A stretch of DNA of 64,000 bases from Deltaproteobacteria bacterium (GCA_029938605.1 JAOZUO010000019.1:1-64000), one strand, 5' to 3'; counted from the stretch's first letter, positions 45,853-55,273 are shown. Notes: generated by a model not told the origin, from the sequence alone. A program made the numbers and translations.

Positions 45853-46902
45853 TCACTTCTTCCCCCGTTTCTTTGTGCGTATTGGAGGTGGCTTCTGGAG
45901 CTGTTTGGCCACCTTCTCGAACTCAGCGTCGACGCCACGGGGCAACGCAGTCCTTTGAGATTGATAGCGCTCAAACTCCTGCTCGGCTTTAGACCTGGCC
46001 GCGTCGGCAGAAACAGTTCCGGCGTGATCGAGCAGGTCCCTTCCCGAAGCCTTGAGAAAGCCGTCCAGCTTTTCGATCCAGTCCCGCATGTTCATGGGAC
46101 GGCGCTCAAGGGCTTGAAGTTCCGCATACTCGATGTAGAGGTTGACGATGCGGTGCAACACCTGCAGCTCATCCTCGGTCAAGTAGTTCTTGGCTACCGA
46201 CGCGTCGCCTTTTCGCACGACGTTGCCCGGCCTTGTCGTCTGCATGCCCATCAATGGCTTTGTCCCGTTTGCGCGTTCGGCGATGATCTCCGCGGCGGTA
46301 TGGCCGTGGGTCGCCCAGTGCATCTTGTTCTGCACGGTGGCGAAGAACTGCTGCGAAAACTCGGAACCGGGCTGGTAGTCGACGCTGGTCGCGTAGATGT
46401 CGAGCACCTTCTGATAGAACCTGCGTTCCGAGGCCCGGATCGCGCGGATCCGCTCAAGCAGCTCGTCGAAGTAATCCGTCTGGCCAGGGCCAGGCGGATT
46501 CATGAGCCGCTCATCGTCCATGGTGAAGCCCTTGACGAGGTACTCGCTCAACCGCGCTGTGGCCCACTGGCGAAACTGGGTGCCCCGGTGGCTGCGTACG
46601 CGATAGCCGACCGCCAGGATGGCCTCGAGGTTGTAGTGCTCAATCTCGCGCGCAACCTGCCGTTTTCCTTCGGTTCGAACTGTTCGATACTGTCGAATAG
46701 TTGCGTTCTCCGACAGCTCCCCCTCTGCGTAGATGGCCTTCAGGTGATGGTTGACCGTGCTCACGCCAATCTGAAATAGATCAGCCATCAACCTCTGCGT
46801 TAGCCAGACCGTCTCGTCCTCGAAACGACAATGAACACGTGTGCTCCCATCCTCGTTTTGGTAGAGGATGAGCTCGGATGAGGTGGAGGGTTGTTCTCTC
46901 AT
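45853..46902 (-). CDS. RhuM-like protein
   Basis: LILYQNEDGSTRVHCRFEDETVWLTQRLMADLFQIGVSTVNHHLKAIYAEGEL...YNLEAILAVGYRVRSHRGTQFRQWATARLSEYLVKGFTMDDERL. Confidence 0.9.
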   Translation of the reverse strand: MREQPSTSSELILYQNEDGSTRVHCRFEDETVWLTQRLMADLFQIGVSTVNHHLKAIYAEGELSENATIRQYRTVRTEGKRQVAREIEHYNLEAILAVGYRVRSHRGTQFRQWATARLSEYLVKGFTMDDERLMNPPGPGQTDYFDELLERIRAIRASERRFYQKVLDIYATSVDYQPGSEFSQQFFATVQNKMHWATHGHTAAEIIAERANGTKPLMGMQTTRPGNVVRKGDASVAKNYLTEDELQVLHRIVNLYIEYAELQALERRPMNMRDWIEKLDGFLKASGRDLLDHAGTVSADAARSKAEQEFERYQSQRTALPRGVDAEFEKVAKQLQKPPPIRTKKRGKK

Positions 46903-47000
46903 GCCTTGGACCTGGGTTAGTCTGCCATCCTGCGGAGCCGCTTGGCAGCGATATCCCGACGCTACAACGAACGCCACAGGAGCGTCAATTCGCGGGAACC

Positions 47001-47112
47001 TGATGCACGAAACAAAACGGCTGATGCGTTTTTCCCCGACTTACGAGACCCCGGATCAGGGGTGATGCAATTTTGATGCACTTTGTCGCTATTCAGGTTC
47101 GGTTTGAATCTG
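47001..47112. promoter_or_regulatory. TGATGCA iteron cluster plus hairpin, copy 1 (upstream of rhuM-like gene)
   Basis: TGATGC[AG] at 47001, 47022, 47063, 47074; caggttcggtttgaatctg at 47094-47112. Confidence 0.65.
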
Positions 47113-47273
47113 TGGAACGGCACGGTACGACGCTGCGCTGCCGCCGCGACATCGGACCATCAATCGGAACCGCGTGGTAGGAAGTCGCCGCCGCTTGCGC
47201 ACCAACTGGCGTTGGGCGATGCAGTAGGCCTCGCTTCTCCGATCCACTGGCGGCTACGGGCCCCCTTGCTCGC

Positions 47274-47606
47274 TCAACGTTCGCTGCTCGGTGGATCGCA
47301 GGGCATCCAGGTCAGGTGGACGCCCGTGTCATGGCCGAAACCCACCATCATCAGAAGGTCTCGCCAGTCCGTCTCGGCCTGCTTCACCGCTTTCTCTAGG
47401 AGGGCCATCTGACCGTGGCTGAGCTTCAGGGCAGCGAATCGCAGCCGCTCGCTCCCGGCGACGTCTCCGCCTTCCATCATTGGCAGAGTAACGCCGCACC
47501 GTTCAATTAGCAGTTGTTCGACCTTGGCTCGCTCTTCCTCATCGAAGAGGCGCTCGATTCGGATCTTGGTTCCTGGCGTAAGGTGATTGCCAGTGGTCAT
47601 CGCCAT
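47274..47606 (-). CDS. Hypothetical protein
   Basis: 110 aa; 15 nt downstream of the 47621..48322 gene on the same strand. Confidence 0.6.
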   Translation of the reverse strand: MAMTTGNHLTPGTKIRIERLFDEEERAKVEQLLIERCGVTLPMMEGGDVAGSERLRFAALKLSHGQMALLEKAVKQAETDWRDLLMMVGFGHDTGVHLTWMPCDPPSSER

Positions 47607-47620
47607 TGCAGACCGTCCTC

Positions 47621-48322
47621 TCAGCGATAGTAGGTAAACCAGCTTCCCTCGTAGTTCTTGTCGAAGTTCTCCCTCGAATCGAACCTCACGGCAAAGTTCT
47701 CGGCTGACAGGTAACCGAACTCGTCGTGCGGCTTGAGTAGCTCGAAGTAGCGTTGAGCGTAGGTCTCTCGGAGGCCCGCGGATACACTCCGCTCAGCCTG
47801 GGCCTCGGTGTAGAACATGAACGTAACGTAGCTGAAGAGCCGGGAGATACACCAGAGGTCAGGGCTGTTGAGCTGCTCCTGCAATGCCGAGACCTCGTCG
47901 TCTGAAATCGCGGCATCGGCCTCCTCTCTCGCCAAAGGGGCGAAGGCCGAGAAGACAACGACCAGGCCCTCAGTATCGTACTTCGGCGACCCGACAAGCT
48001 TGCGGAAACGCGATGTGGTACTGGGGGGATCCCGGTGCGAATCGACGAGCTTCTCAAATCGCTCGGCGATCACGGATGCTTTCCGCTGATTGACGTTCGC
48101 GGTGCCTTTCCGGAACACCTCTCGCTCTTGTTCGTGTTCGAGGACGACCTCCAGACAAGGTGCGTGGAGCTTCGTCCGGCCTGTGTAGACTACGTTGAGT
48201 ACGCGGACGGACCATTTGGAAGCGATCCACTCAGCAAGTGCGGCGAGCAGGGAATCGATCGCCGCTTCTCCACGAAGGATCTTCTTCGTGAGTTTGTACT
48301 CGGGATCATAGCAAGTAATCAT
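47621..48322 (-). CDS. Hypothetical protein
   Basis: 233 aa; MITCYDPEYKLTKKILRGEAAIDSLLAALAEWIASK; lower GC than surroundings. Confidence 0.65.
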   Translation of the reverse strand: MITCYDPEYKLTKKILRGEAAIDSLLAALAEWIASKWSVRVLNVVYTGRTKLHAPCLEVVLEHEQEREVFRKGTANVNQRKASVIAERFEKLVDSHRDPPSTTSRFRKLVGSPKYDTEGLVVVFSAFAPLAREEADAAISDDEVSALQEQLNSPDLWCISRLFSYVTFMFYTEAQAERSVSAGLRETYAQRYFELLKPHDEFGYLSAENFAVRFDSRENFDKNYEGSWFTYYR

Positions 48323-48427
48323 CGAGCAGAGGCCTCCTCAATCGCGCGTAACGATCATCAGCCGGGTAGCCGCAGCTCGTACCACTGGGCAGTCGTCTTC
48401 CTCGCGTCCCCCTCCAGTAAGTCCGCG

Positions 48428-48509
48428 TGATGCACGATGCGCGCGAGGGTGATGCACCGCTGATGCATTTTGATGCACTTTGCCGCGATTCAGGTTCGGT
48501 TTGAACCTG
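48428..48509. promoter_or_regulatory. TGATGCA iteron cluster plus perfect hairpin, copy 2
   Basis: TGATGCA at 48428, 48450, 48461, 48471; CAGGTTC-ggttt-GAACCTG at 48491-48509. Confidence 0.65.
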
Positions 48510-48570
48510 CTTAGGTCACTGGCCACGCATGCTCTTACATGCTGAATATCGCTCCCTGAAGTGTTTTGCT

Positions 48571-48679
48571 CATGGACAGATAACAAGGATCTGTCCTTTA
48601 GGGTTCCATAGCATTATCAGGAGGTTGTAGCCTCTCATGGACACTGTCCTTTAGGCCATCATGGATTCTGTCCATGAGA
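48571..48679. repeat. Nested inverted/direct repeats with core CATGGACA/TGTCCATG
   Basis: ggacagat(48574-48581)/atctgtcc(48589-48596); tctcatggaca(48633-48643)/tgtccatgaga(48669-48679). Confidence 0.8.
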
Positions 48680-50338
48680 CTCCGATAGCCGGTAGGTGCG
48701 CCACCGCCTCTCACCAAACGCCTCGACCAACCCTTCGCCAATGAGGTCCTTGAGAGCCCGCACGACAGCCTTTGGATGAATCTCGGGACCGATGCGTCGA
48801 TTGATGTCCACGCGACCAGAATCCGGAAAGCGCTCCAAATCCTCTAGGATCAGTGTTCGGAGTCGATGGGGCTGGATACGCACCAGCGTGGTCTGCGCGT
48901 CCAGACCCGCATTGCGCAAAAGAGCCGGATCTACGAAATAGCGCGTGGCCCGCGTTCGGCCCGTCTGTGCCACGAGGCCCAGCTCCACCAGGCGTGCGAT
49001 CCATGGACGCAGAGCCGCCGGCTCAGATAGCTCAAGGGCTTGGGCGAGCTCAGCAACCGACATGCCCTCGGACTGACCGAGCATGCCAAGGGCGATGCGT
49101 TCGCGCTGGGTGAGCTGGTGCCGCTGATCAGCATCGGCGATGAGCTGAACTACGCCGGGGTGCACCACGCGCCGTGGGACGGTGATGTGCACCGAATCAA
49201 CACCCTCGACAACGGTGGGCACAGAGCGCCCGCTTGCGAGGAGGCGGTCGTACATGAGGTCAAAACCGCTGCCTTCGCGCTCCATCAACTTGAGGTCGTG
49301 GAAGACTCGGGCGAGGCCGTCATTCCGACGACGGCTGGCGTGCAAAATGTTCTGCGGAGTGACGCCGAGGGGCAGTCGCCCGGCGTTGACCACCTCGAGT
49401 CGGTCCGGGTGCAGATTGAAAAATACGTCGCCGCGTTGAGTGTATGGCCGGTGGACGAGCGCGTTCACCAAGAGCTCGCGCACCACGGCTTCTTCGTACG
49501 CGGGCACGCTATTCCGGAGCAGGCCGTCCGGCAATTCGTAGGTCTCCCGAAAATCGGGCACGTCCCGCCACACGACATCGACCAACTCGACAGGCGAAAG
49601 GCTGTAGTCGTCCCAGACATGCTTGGCGATCTTAATCTCGCGCTCGTCGTACTTGATCGCCTGAACCACAGGCGCCGTCCCCAGCCGCGCCCGATCCGAC
49701 GTCATTCCGACCAACAGCACACCAAGGTTCGTGAGCAATTCACCGATGGCGAGGCCGTAGTGATCGAGCAGCTCTTCGTCGGTCTTTTCACGCACCGATT
49801 CCTTGACTCGCTCGGAATCGCGCAACGCAGCGCACAGGCGTCTGCGGTAGGTGTTGTTGCATCGGTCCCGAGGTGTCTGGAGCGAGGTCATCGTCTCCCA
49901 GGGAGACGACGGACGCTCGGTCACTAGACGCAACACGTCGTCGCCCAGCACTGGCCGGCATTCGTCTCCGATGCGCAAGAAGTACCGGCCGTCGCTAGTG
50001 GACGCGACGCCGACTGCGCGCGGCACGGTGAGCACGAGGAATTGCCCACCGTTGTTGCCGATCCGCACCTCGGCCACGACGTCTACATTGACGGTGAGCT
50101 CGCCTACCCGTTTACGCACGCGGTCGAGCAGGTCGGTAGCGACACGCTGGTCGGAACAAGGCTCTGTAACTCCATCCTCGATCCCGATGTGGATCTGGCC
50201 GCCGGAGCCATTTGCGAAGCAAACACAGTCCTTCGCTAATTCGCCGAAGTCGACGGTCTTCCCTGTGACCATACGCAGGGATTTGTAGTCGATGCACTGT
50301 CCTTCCCTACGTGCGTCACTGCTTGGCACTTCGGCCAT
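48659..50338 (-). CDS. AlbA_2/Schlafen-type putative DNA-binding and ATP-binding-like regulator
   Basis: REGQCIDYKSLRMVTGKTVDFGELAKDCVCFANGSGGQIHIGIEDG; VRELLVNALVHRPYTQRGDVFFNLHPDRLEVVNAGRLP; C-terminal winged-helix-like segment. Confidence 0.85.
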   Translation of the reverse strand: MAEVPSSDARREGQCIDYKSLRMVTGKTVDFGELAKDCVCFANGSGGQIHIGIEDGVTEPCSDQRVATDLLDRVRKRVGELTVNVDVVAEVRIGNNGGQFLVLTVPRAVGVASTSDGRYFLRIGDECRPVLGDDVLRLVTERPSSPWETMTSLQTPRDRCNNTYRRRLCAALRDSERVKESVREKTDEELLDHYGLAIGELLTNLGVLLVGMTSDRARLGTAPVVQAIKYDEREIKIAKHVWDDYSLSPVELVDVVWRDVPDFRETYELPDGLLRNSVPAYEEAVVRELLVNALVHRPYTQRGDVFFNLHPDRLEVVNAGRLPLGVTPQNILHASRRRNDGLARVFHDLKLMEREGSGFDLMYDRLLASGRSVPTVVEGVDSVHITVPRRVVHPGVVQLIADADQRHQLTQRERIALGMLGQSEGMSVAELAQALELSEPAALRPWIARLVELGLVAQTGRTRATRYFVDPALLRNAGLDAQTTLVRIQPHRLRTLILEDLERFPDSGRVDINRRIGPEIHPKAVVRALKDLIGEGLVEAFGERRWRTYRLSESHGQNP

Positions 50339-50682
50339 TCGCCCTCCGGAACATCAGGCTTCGGAACTGATTTCGTACAGGTCTGTTGGTTCGCTCCAAG
50401 ACCCAGACCAGACCGTATCATCGCATGAAAGGCAAACTCAAGCTTGGACTGCGGTGGTTTGGGCCTAGCTCCGAGCGCTCGGCTCAGCGTTTTCGACCTG
50501 CCAGTCTAGCCAGGGCGGGAAACACTGGTCAAGTGGCCCCCAACTGCGGCCGGTGCTGGCATCGGAAGTTGTTCGTCGGGTGAATGATCACACCCCCACC
50601 GAATGGCGGTTCCCAATAACACTGTCTAACTAAAGCAACGTACATAGCGAGGTGGCAAAACTGAAATCTCAGACGGGACGGC

Positions 50683-51165
50683 TCACTGGACGATGGGTGC
50701 CTGACACACCTGCATGGGATCCTCAGAGTAGTAAAACCCCTCGACGTCGCCGTCGTTGCAGTAGCCAATGTAGAGGTAGACAAGTTCCCCCACTGCCTGG
50801 TCCGCGGTCTGGTAGAGGATCGAGCCCCACGCCCAGCCCATGCCGTTGCACACGCCACTTCCACCGCCGAGCACTTCGATGATGACCGGTCCCTCCAGCA
50901 CATCTGCGATGACTCCGGTGGCCGGAATGGCCGCCTCGGCAGCCGCCCGGGACATGGCTCGCCCTGTTTCGATGTTGGCTTCGATGATCCCCCCATTGCT
51001 GTCATCGATGATCTCGTTCCCGGGGTTCACCTCAGACCAGGCGACGGTGTGCCCGTCTGCCTCTGGGGCAAAGCTCATGATATCGGCGATGGTTTTCGGA
51101 ATATTCGCCGGAGGGTAGGCAGCCAGAAATAGATCGTACAGTGGGTGTTCATCCTGAGGTCCTAC
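50683..51165 (-). pseudogene. Coding-like fragment, probably a frameshifted extension of the upstream lipoprotein gene or a gene lacking its start
   Basis: DEHPLYDLFLAAYPPANIPKTIADIMSFAPEADGHTVAWSEVNPGNEIIDDSNGG...VCQAPIVQ* reads as real protein but has no good start; lies -1 relative to the 51162..52424 gene. Confidence 0.5.
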
Positions 51166-52424
51166 GGCGTGGGAGGCGGTGGCGTGGGGGGCGGGGCGCA
51201 GAGGCCGAGGCGGGTGGGGGAGCCGTCGGTGGTGACGTCGGTGGTGTAGTGGGCCACTGACAGGGAGGTGCACACCAGGTCCGTGGCGTCGCAGATCCAG
51301 GAAGGATCCGCCGCGTCGCAGATCTGCAGACAGTGGAAGTCCGTGGCGTCCGCCGGTCCGAAGGGGTCCATGCCCGAGCACAGCAGGGATTCGCCGCAGG
51401 CCGGTTGGTCGGCCGCCGCGTCGCAGGGGTCGCCCAGGGTCAGGCTCATCCCCGTGGCGTCGAACTCCTGACAGGTTCCCATGAGCGAGCCGTTACGCCA
51501 GAAGCCGCAGAGGGTGCCGGGCACCAGGTCGTCGCAGACCTGGCTGCGGTCGGCGATGAGGCCGCTGCCGAGCAGGTCACAGGACACCAGGCCGCTGGCG
51601 TCCGTGCTGGGCGTAGGGACGCACCAGCCCTTGTCCGCCGTGCGGAGGTGGCTGTAGGCGCTGATATAGGACATGGACAGGCAGTTGAACCCCGCGGGGC
51701 AGGCATCCGCGCCTACCTGCGTTGCGTCGTAGGCGTTGATGGGATCGCAGAAGTCCATGCACACCGGCGCCACGTCCGCCACCCAGGCCGAGCAGATGCC
51801 GTTGGCGCAGGTCTCTACGGTACGGGGTATCTCGTCCAGGGTGTGGCCGCGCTCGCACTGCGTCCCGGCGGGCAGGGTGCCCGGTTCGATGCACAGGCCC
51901 CAGGCGTCTTGCGCCGAGCCCTGGGGGTAGCAGTAGCCCGTGGCGTCAGCCACGGAGCAGGGGGTGTTCACGTCCGTGCCGCGGTCGGGGCCGCGGTCGG
52001 GGCCGCAGTAGGTCGGCCAGCAGTGGCCGTCGAAGGTGGGGCCGCATTCATTGGACCAGTAGCAGTCCGCCGCGCTTTCGCATTCCCGCAGGCAGCGATG
52101 GCTTTCGGGATCCGTGGCGTGGACGGCGCATTCGGAGGGGACGTCTTCGGCAGACGGACAGCAGACGCTTTCGCCCGGTGTGCACCTCTCCCACTGGCTG
52201 ACTGTGCACGCGTTGCAGATCAGGCACGAGTTGCAGCAGCCGTCGTTGTTGTCTGAATTGCCGTCGTCACACTCCTCGCCCTCTTCCACTACGCCGTTGC
52301 CGCAGGTGGCCCCCGCGTCCACTGAGGCGTCTGTGGTGTCGCCGTGCCAGCCGGCGTCGGAGCAGGTGGGCAGCAGCAGTAGCGTCAATAGCGTCACCAG
52401 CAGCGTGTGGTGACGGGAGCTCAT
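51162..52424 (-). CDS. DUF4215-like Cys-rich lipoprotein
   Basis: MSSRHHTLLVTLLTLLLLPTCSDAG; CGNGVVEEGEECDDGNSDNNDGCCNSC; start overlaps upstream stop (ATGA). Confidence 0.8.
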   Translation of the reverse strand: MSSRHHTLLVTLLTLLLLPTCSDAGWHGDTTDASVDAGATCGNGVVEEGEECDDGNSDNNDGCCNSCLICNACTVSQWERCTPGESVCCPSAEDVPSECAVHATDPESHRCLRECESAADCYWSNECGPTFDGHCWPTYCGPDRGPDRGTDVNTPCSVADATGYCYPQGSAQDAWGLCIEPGTLPAGTQCERGHTLDEIPRTVETCANGICSAWVADVAPVCMDFCDPINAYDATQVGADACPAGFNCLSMSYISAYSHLRTADKGWCVPTPSTDASGLVSCDLLGSGLIADRSQVCDDLVPGTLCGFWRNGSLMGTCQEFDATGMSLTLGDPCDAAADQPACGESLLCSGMDPFGPADATDFHCLQICDAADPSWICDATDLVCTSLSVAHYTTDVTTDGSPTRLGLCAPPPTPPPPTP

Positions 52425-55273
52425 GGAACCCTCCGTCGCAGCACCAGGCCCAGGACGACGAGGATCAGTAGGGGCCAGGGCCAAGGCCGAGGGGTGTCGT
52501 CCCCCGCGCCGCCCTGGCAGCCGCAGCCGGGCTTGGGCTCGACGGGCTCAGGTTCGGTGGCGTCAGTGGGCGGGGTGTAGGTGAAGCTCAAGTCATAGTG
52601 ATAGGCGGTGGAGCCCTTCCGGGCGTTGGAGATCATGAGGAAGTAGTCAGAGTCCGTCTCGGGCAGGCCGATGTCTCCGGCGACTCCCTGGGTGTCGGAC
52701 CAGGCTTTCCAGACCGTAAATGGTTGCCCGGACGCGTAGCGCTCTACGTTTTGTTGGTCGAGCAGGTACATGTCCAGGCCCGACTCGTGCAGGTCGCTCC
52801 ACCGGGTGTGGGTGGCGGGCGACTGCTCCCAGGTGGAGCCGTAGACCACCTCTGCCGAGAGGCCGAAGGAGAAGTTGAGCCGGTGGTTGGACAGGGGCAC
52901 GTCGGAGGCGTCGAGCACCGAGGCCTCCAGGGTGGGTATGGCTGGACCGTCGAGCTGGATCTCAATGGGGATCACCACATTCGAAGCGTCGGTGGTGGGC
53001 GTCCCCGCCTCGCACACCAAGCCCCCGGGGTTCTGGGCGTCATCGGTGGCGCAGGCCACCCAGCTCACATGGTCCGCGTCGGGCCATACGCCGCCTGAGG
53101 GGTGGGTCACCTGGAAGTAGTAGTTCTGCAGGTCCCCGGCCAAAAACTCCGCGTGTCCTGTTACGTCGGCGAACTCCACGGTGGCGACGGTCAGGGCGGT
53201 GTCGTCGTAGTAGTTCTCGTTGGCCACGACGATGCGCGCCCCGTCGGCCGGCTGCCCGGCGCTGTCTGTCACGGTGACGCTGAAGGTGACGGTGTTCGAG
53301 TAGCGAGCCGTGGTGTTGATCAGGAGGCCGTCTCCGCGCCAGCCGCTCACCACGGAGATGTCCTTGCTGCCGCCCACTTCTTTGTCGTAGGCGTTGCCCG
53401 GGTTGTCGATGCGGGTGGGGCCGTCGGACCAGTCCGTTTGGCAGGGCAGCCACCGGTCGTCCAGCAGGATCTCGCTCCACACGTGATCCTCGGCCATGGT
53501 GCCCACCTCGATTACGGGCAGCAGCCCCATTCGGCCCACGGCCACCCACAGATGCGCGTTCTCCCCGCAGTTGCCGTAGTGGCCGTAGATCACCCGCTCG
53601 GCCTCCTCGGTGCGCACCAGGCAGAATCCCGCGCATTCGTCGTCGGGGCCGCGGAAGTCGGCGGGCACCTCGCCCACTCTGTCGTCCAGGTTCTGGGACA
53701 CCACCCAGCCCAGCTTGTCCAGGGCAAAGGTTGTCACGTCCAGGGGGCGAGCCCCCGGGAGGCTCGGGTAGGCGACACCATCCCAGGCCGACAGTGTTTG
53801 GGCCAGCACCTCCATGGGTCGGGGATAGCCCACCACCACCACGTCGTCCGTGGTGTCGGTCAGCGCGTAGCCGCGGAGTTGGCCGGGCATCTCCAGGTCC
53901 GTCCAGTCATCGCCGGGGTGGGCCGGATCGATGGCTCCGTGGAACTCGAAGATCATGTCGTCGTCATCCTGCGCTCTCCCCACCCAGCCATTTACCACCT
54001 CCCGTCCGTCCGACAGCCGCTGGTACAGTTGTCGTGGCTGATCCGAGGGGACCACGACCTTCTCCACGTCCAGCGCCTCGAGCTCCTCCCAGGTGGTGAG
54101 TGTGGCGAAGGCGGTGGAGTCCATCACCACGGTGTCGTAGCCCTCGATGGTGAGCACGTCCTGTACGGTGGGCAGGCCAAAGGGATCTCGATCCTTGAGC
54201 ACCAGGACGCGATTGCCCGCGCCGCCGGGCTTCATGCGCAATACGCCGTCGCCCTGGGAGAGGAGGTTCGTGAGCAGGTCCGAGTGGCCGTCCTCGTAGG
54301 CTTTTTCCACGGGCATGGTGGTGGCGATCACCGTGCCGTTGTGCGAGCCCCCCGCCGTGGGGTGGTGGTAGGTGTAGCGCAGCCAAACGGGCAGCCCGTC
54401 GGTGGATCGCGCCACCACCACGATGGGGTCATCGCCCTCGCTGACGAGCCAGCCCTGGGCTGAGACCCCCCAGTCGTTCAGCTCGGCGTCGGAGATGGTC
54501 AGGGGCACCTTGAGCGAGATCTCCCGGGCGTAGTCGGGCGTAGGCGCGGGATCCATGAGGTACTCCCGCCAGAACCGACCACCGTCGGCTCGGGCCATGG
54601 GTTCGGCTGTGTGGGGATCCACGTAGCCCGTGTGATCGGATCCCGTCTTGGGATGGACCACCCACCAGTAGTAGTCCTGCCAATCCAGCTCCCAAAAGGT
54701 CTGCTGGCCGCCTGTCACCATGGTGTACCGGGTGGTGGTGAGGCCGTCGGCCAGCTCCACCAGCTCCACGTAGGGAAGCAGCTCGGCCGCTGCGTAAATG
54801 TGGCGCACGTTCTCCAGCAGCAGCTCCGGGTCCAGGGGATCGGCGTAGGGTAGGCTCAGCTCTTCCCGGGCGATGTTCGCTACGCAGAAGGCCACCTCGT
54901 CCACGTAGCGTGGATCCTCGTCGTCGGCCTGGATGATGACCGCGGCCAAGGAGTCCTGGGCTTCATCGGGAAGCTGCACGAGCTTGTCGTACACCGACGC
55001 CTGGAGCCAGGTGGGCACCCGCTCCAGGGCTGCCTCGGCGTCTGCCGTAAGCGCCTGGGTGGGGTGACGGCTGTGGATCGCGAACAGTTGCGCCGTGGAC
55101 TGGTCTCGCTGAATCCAGTAGATGGCCACCTGCCCCGGCCCCAGCCGTTGGCGGGTCCATTCGCCGTGGATGGGGTCCGCCGCCGCGGGCCCGGGCGACG
55201 TCGTCGCCACCAGGGTGATCGCCACCGCAAGAGCCATCCCAAACGAAGTATTGTCCCAAGCGTTGCGCACCAT
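52421..55273 (-). CDS. Secreted transglutaminase-like protein with MYXO-CTERM-like tail
   Basis: YGNCGENAHLWVAVGRMGLLP...DHVWSEILLDDRWLPCQTDWSD (Cys-His-Asp); tail GCGCQGGAGDDTPRPWPWPLLILVVLGLVLRRRVP. Confidence 0.82.
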   Translation of the reverse strand: MVRNAWDNTSFGMALAVAITLVATTSPGPAAADPIHGEWTRQRLGPGQVAIYWIQRDQSTAQLFAIHSRHPTQALTADAEAALERVPTWLQASVYDKLVQLPDEAQDSLAAVIIQADDEDPRYVDEVAFCVANIAREELSLPYADPLDPELLLENVRHIYAAAELLPYVELVELADGLTTTRYTMVTGGQQTFWELDWQDYYWWVVHPKTGSDHTGYVDPHTAEPMARADGGRFWREYLMDPAPTPDYAREISLKVPLTISDAELNDWGVSAQGWLVSEGDDPIVVVARSTDGLPVWLRYTYHHPTAGGSHNGTVIATTMPVEKAYEDGHSDLLTNLLSQGDGVLRMKPGGAGNRVLVLKDRDPFGLPTVQDVLTIEGYDTVVMDSTAFATLTTWEELEALDVEKVVVPSDQPRQLYQRLSDGREVVNGWVGRAQDDDDMIFEFHGAIDPAHPGDDWTDLEMPGQLRGYALTDTTDDVVVVGYPRPMEVLAQTLSAWDGVAYPSLPGARPLDVTTFALDKLGWVVSQNLDDRVGEVPADFRGPDDECAGFCLVRTEEAERVIYGHYGNCGENAHLWVAVGRMGLLPVIEVGTMAEDHVWSEILLDDRWLPCQTDWSDGPTRIDNPGNAYDKEVGGSKDISVVSGWRGDGLLINTTARYSNTVTFSVTVTDSAGQPADGARIVVANENYYDDTALTVATVEFADVTGHAEFLAGDLQNYYFQVTHPSGGVWPDADHVSWVACATDDAQNPGGLVCEAGTPTTDASNVVIPIEIQLDGPAIPTLEASVLDASDVPLSNHRLNFSFGLSAEVVYGSTWEQSPATHTRWSDLHESGLDMYLLDQQNVERYASGQPFTVWKAWSDTQGVAGDIGLPETDSDYFLMISNARKGSTAYHYDLSFTYTPPTDATEPEPVEPKPGCGCQGGAGDDTPRPWPWPLLILVVLGLVLRRRVP

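Noticed and set aside
47083-47412. 109-aa plus-strand ORF starting inside the iteron/hairpin repeat
   Set aside because: Low-quality composition, no motif, overlaps the better supported minus-strand gene at 47274..47606
47001-48509. TGATGCA repeats considered as a CRISPR array or integron attC sites
   Set aside because: Units are only 7 bp with no unique spacers of uniform length; no convincing paired RYYYAAC/GTTRRRY cores and no integrase in the window
51180-51200. Programmed -1 frameshift at the C-rich tract
   Set aside because: The zero-frame heptamer does not fit X XXY YYZ (preceding base is G) and no clear stimulatory structure was seen; an error or pseudogene is more likely
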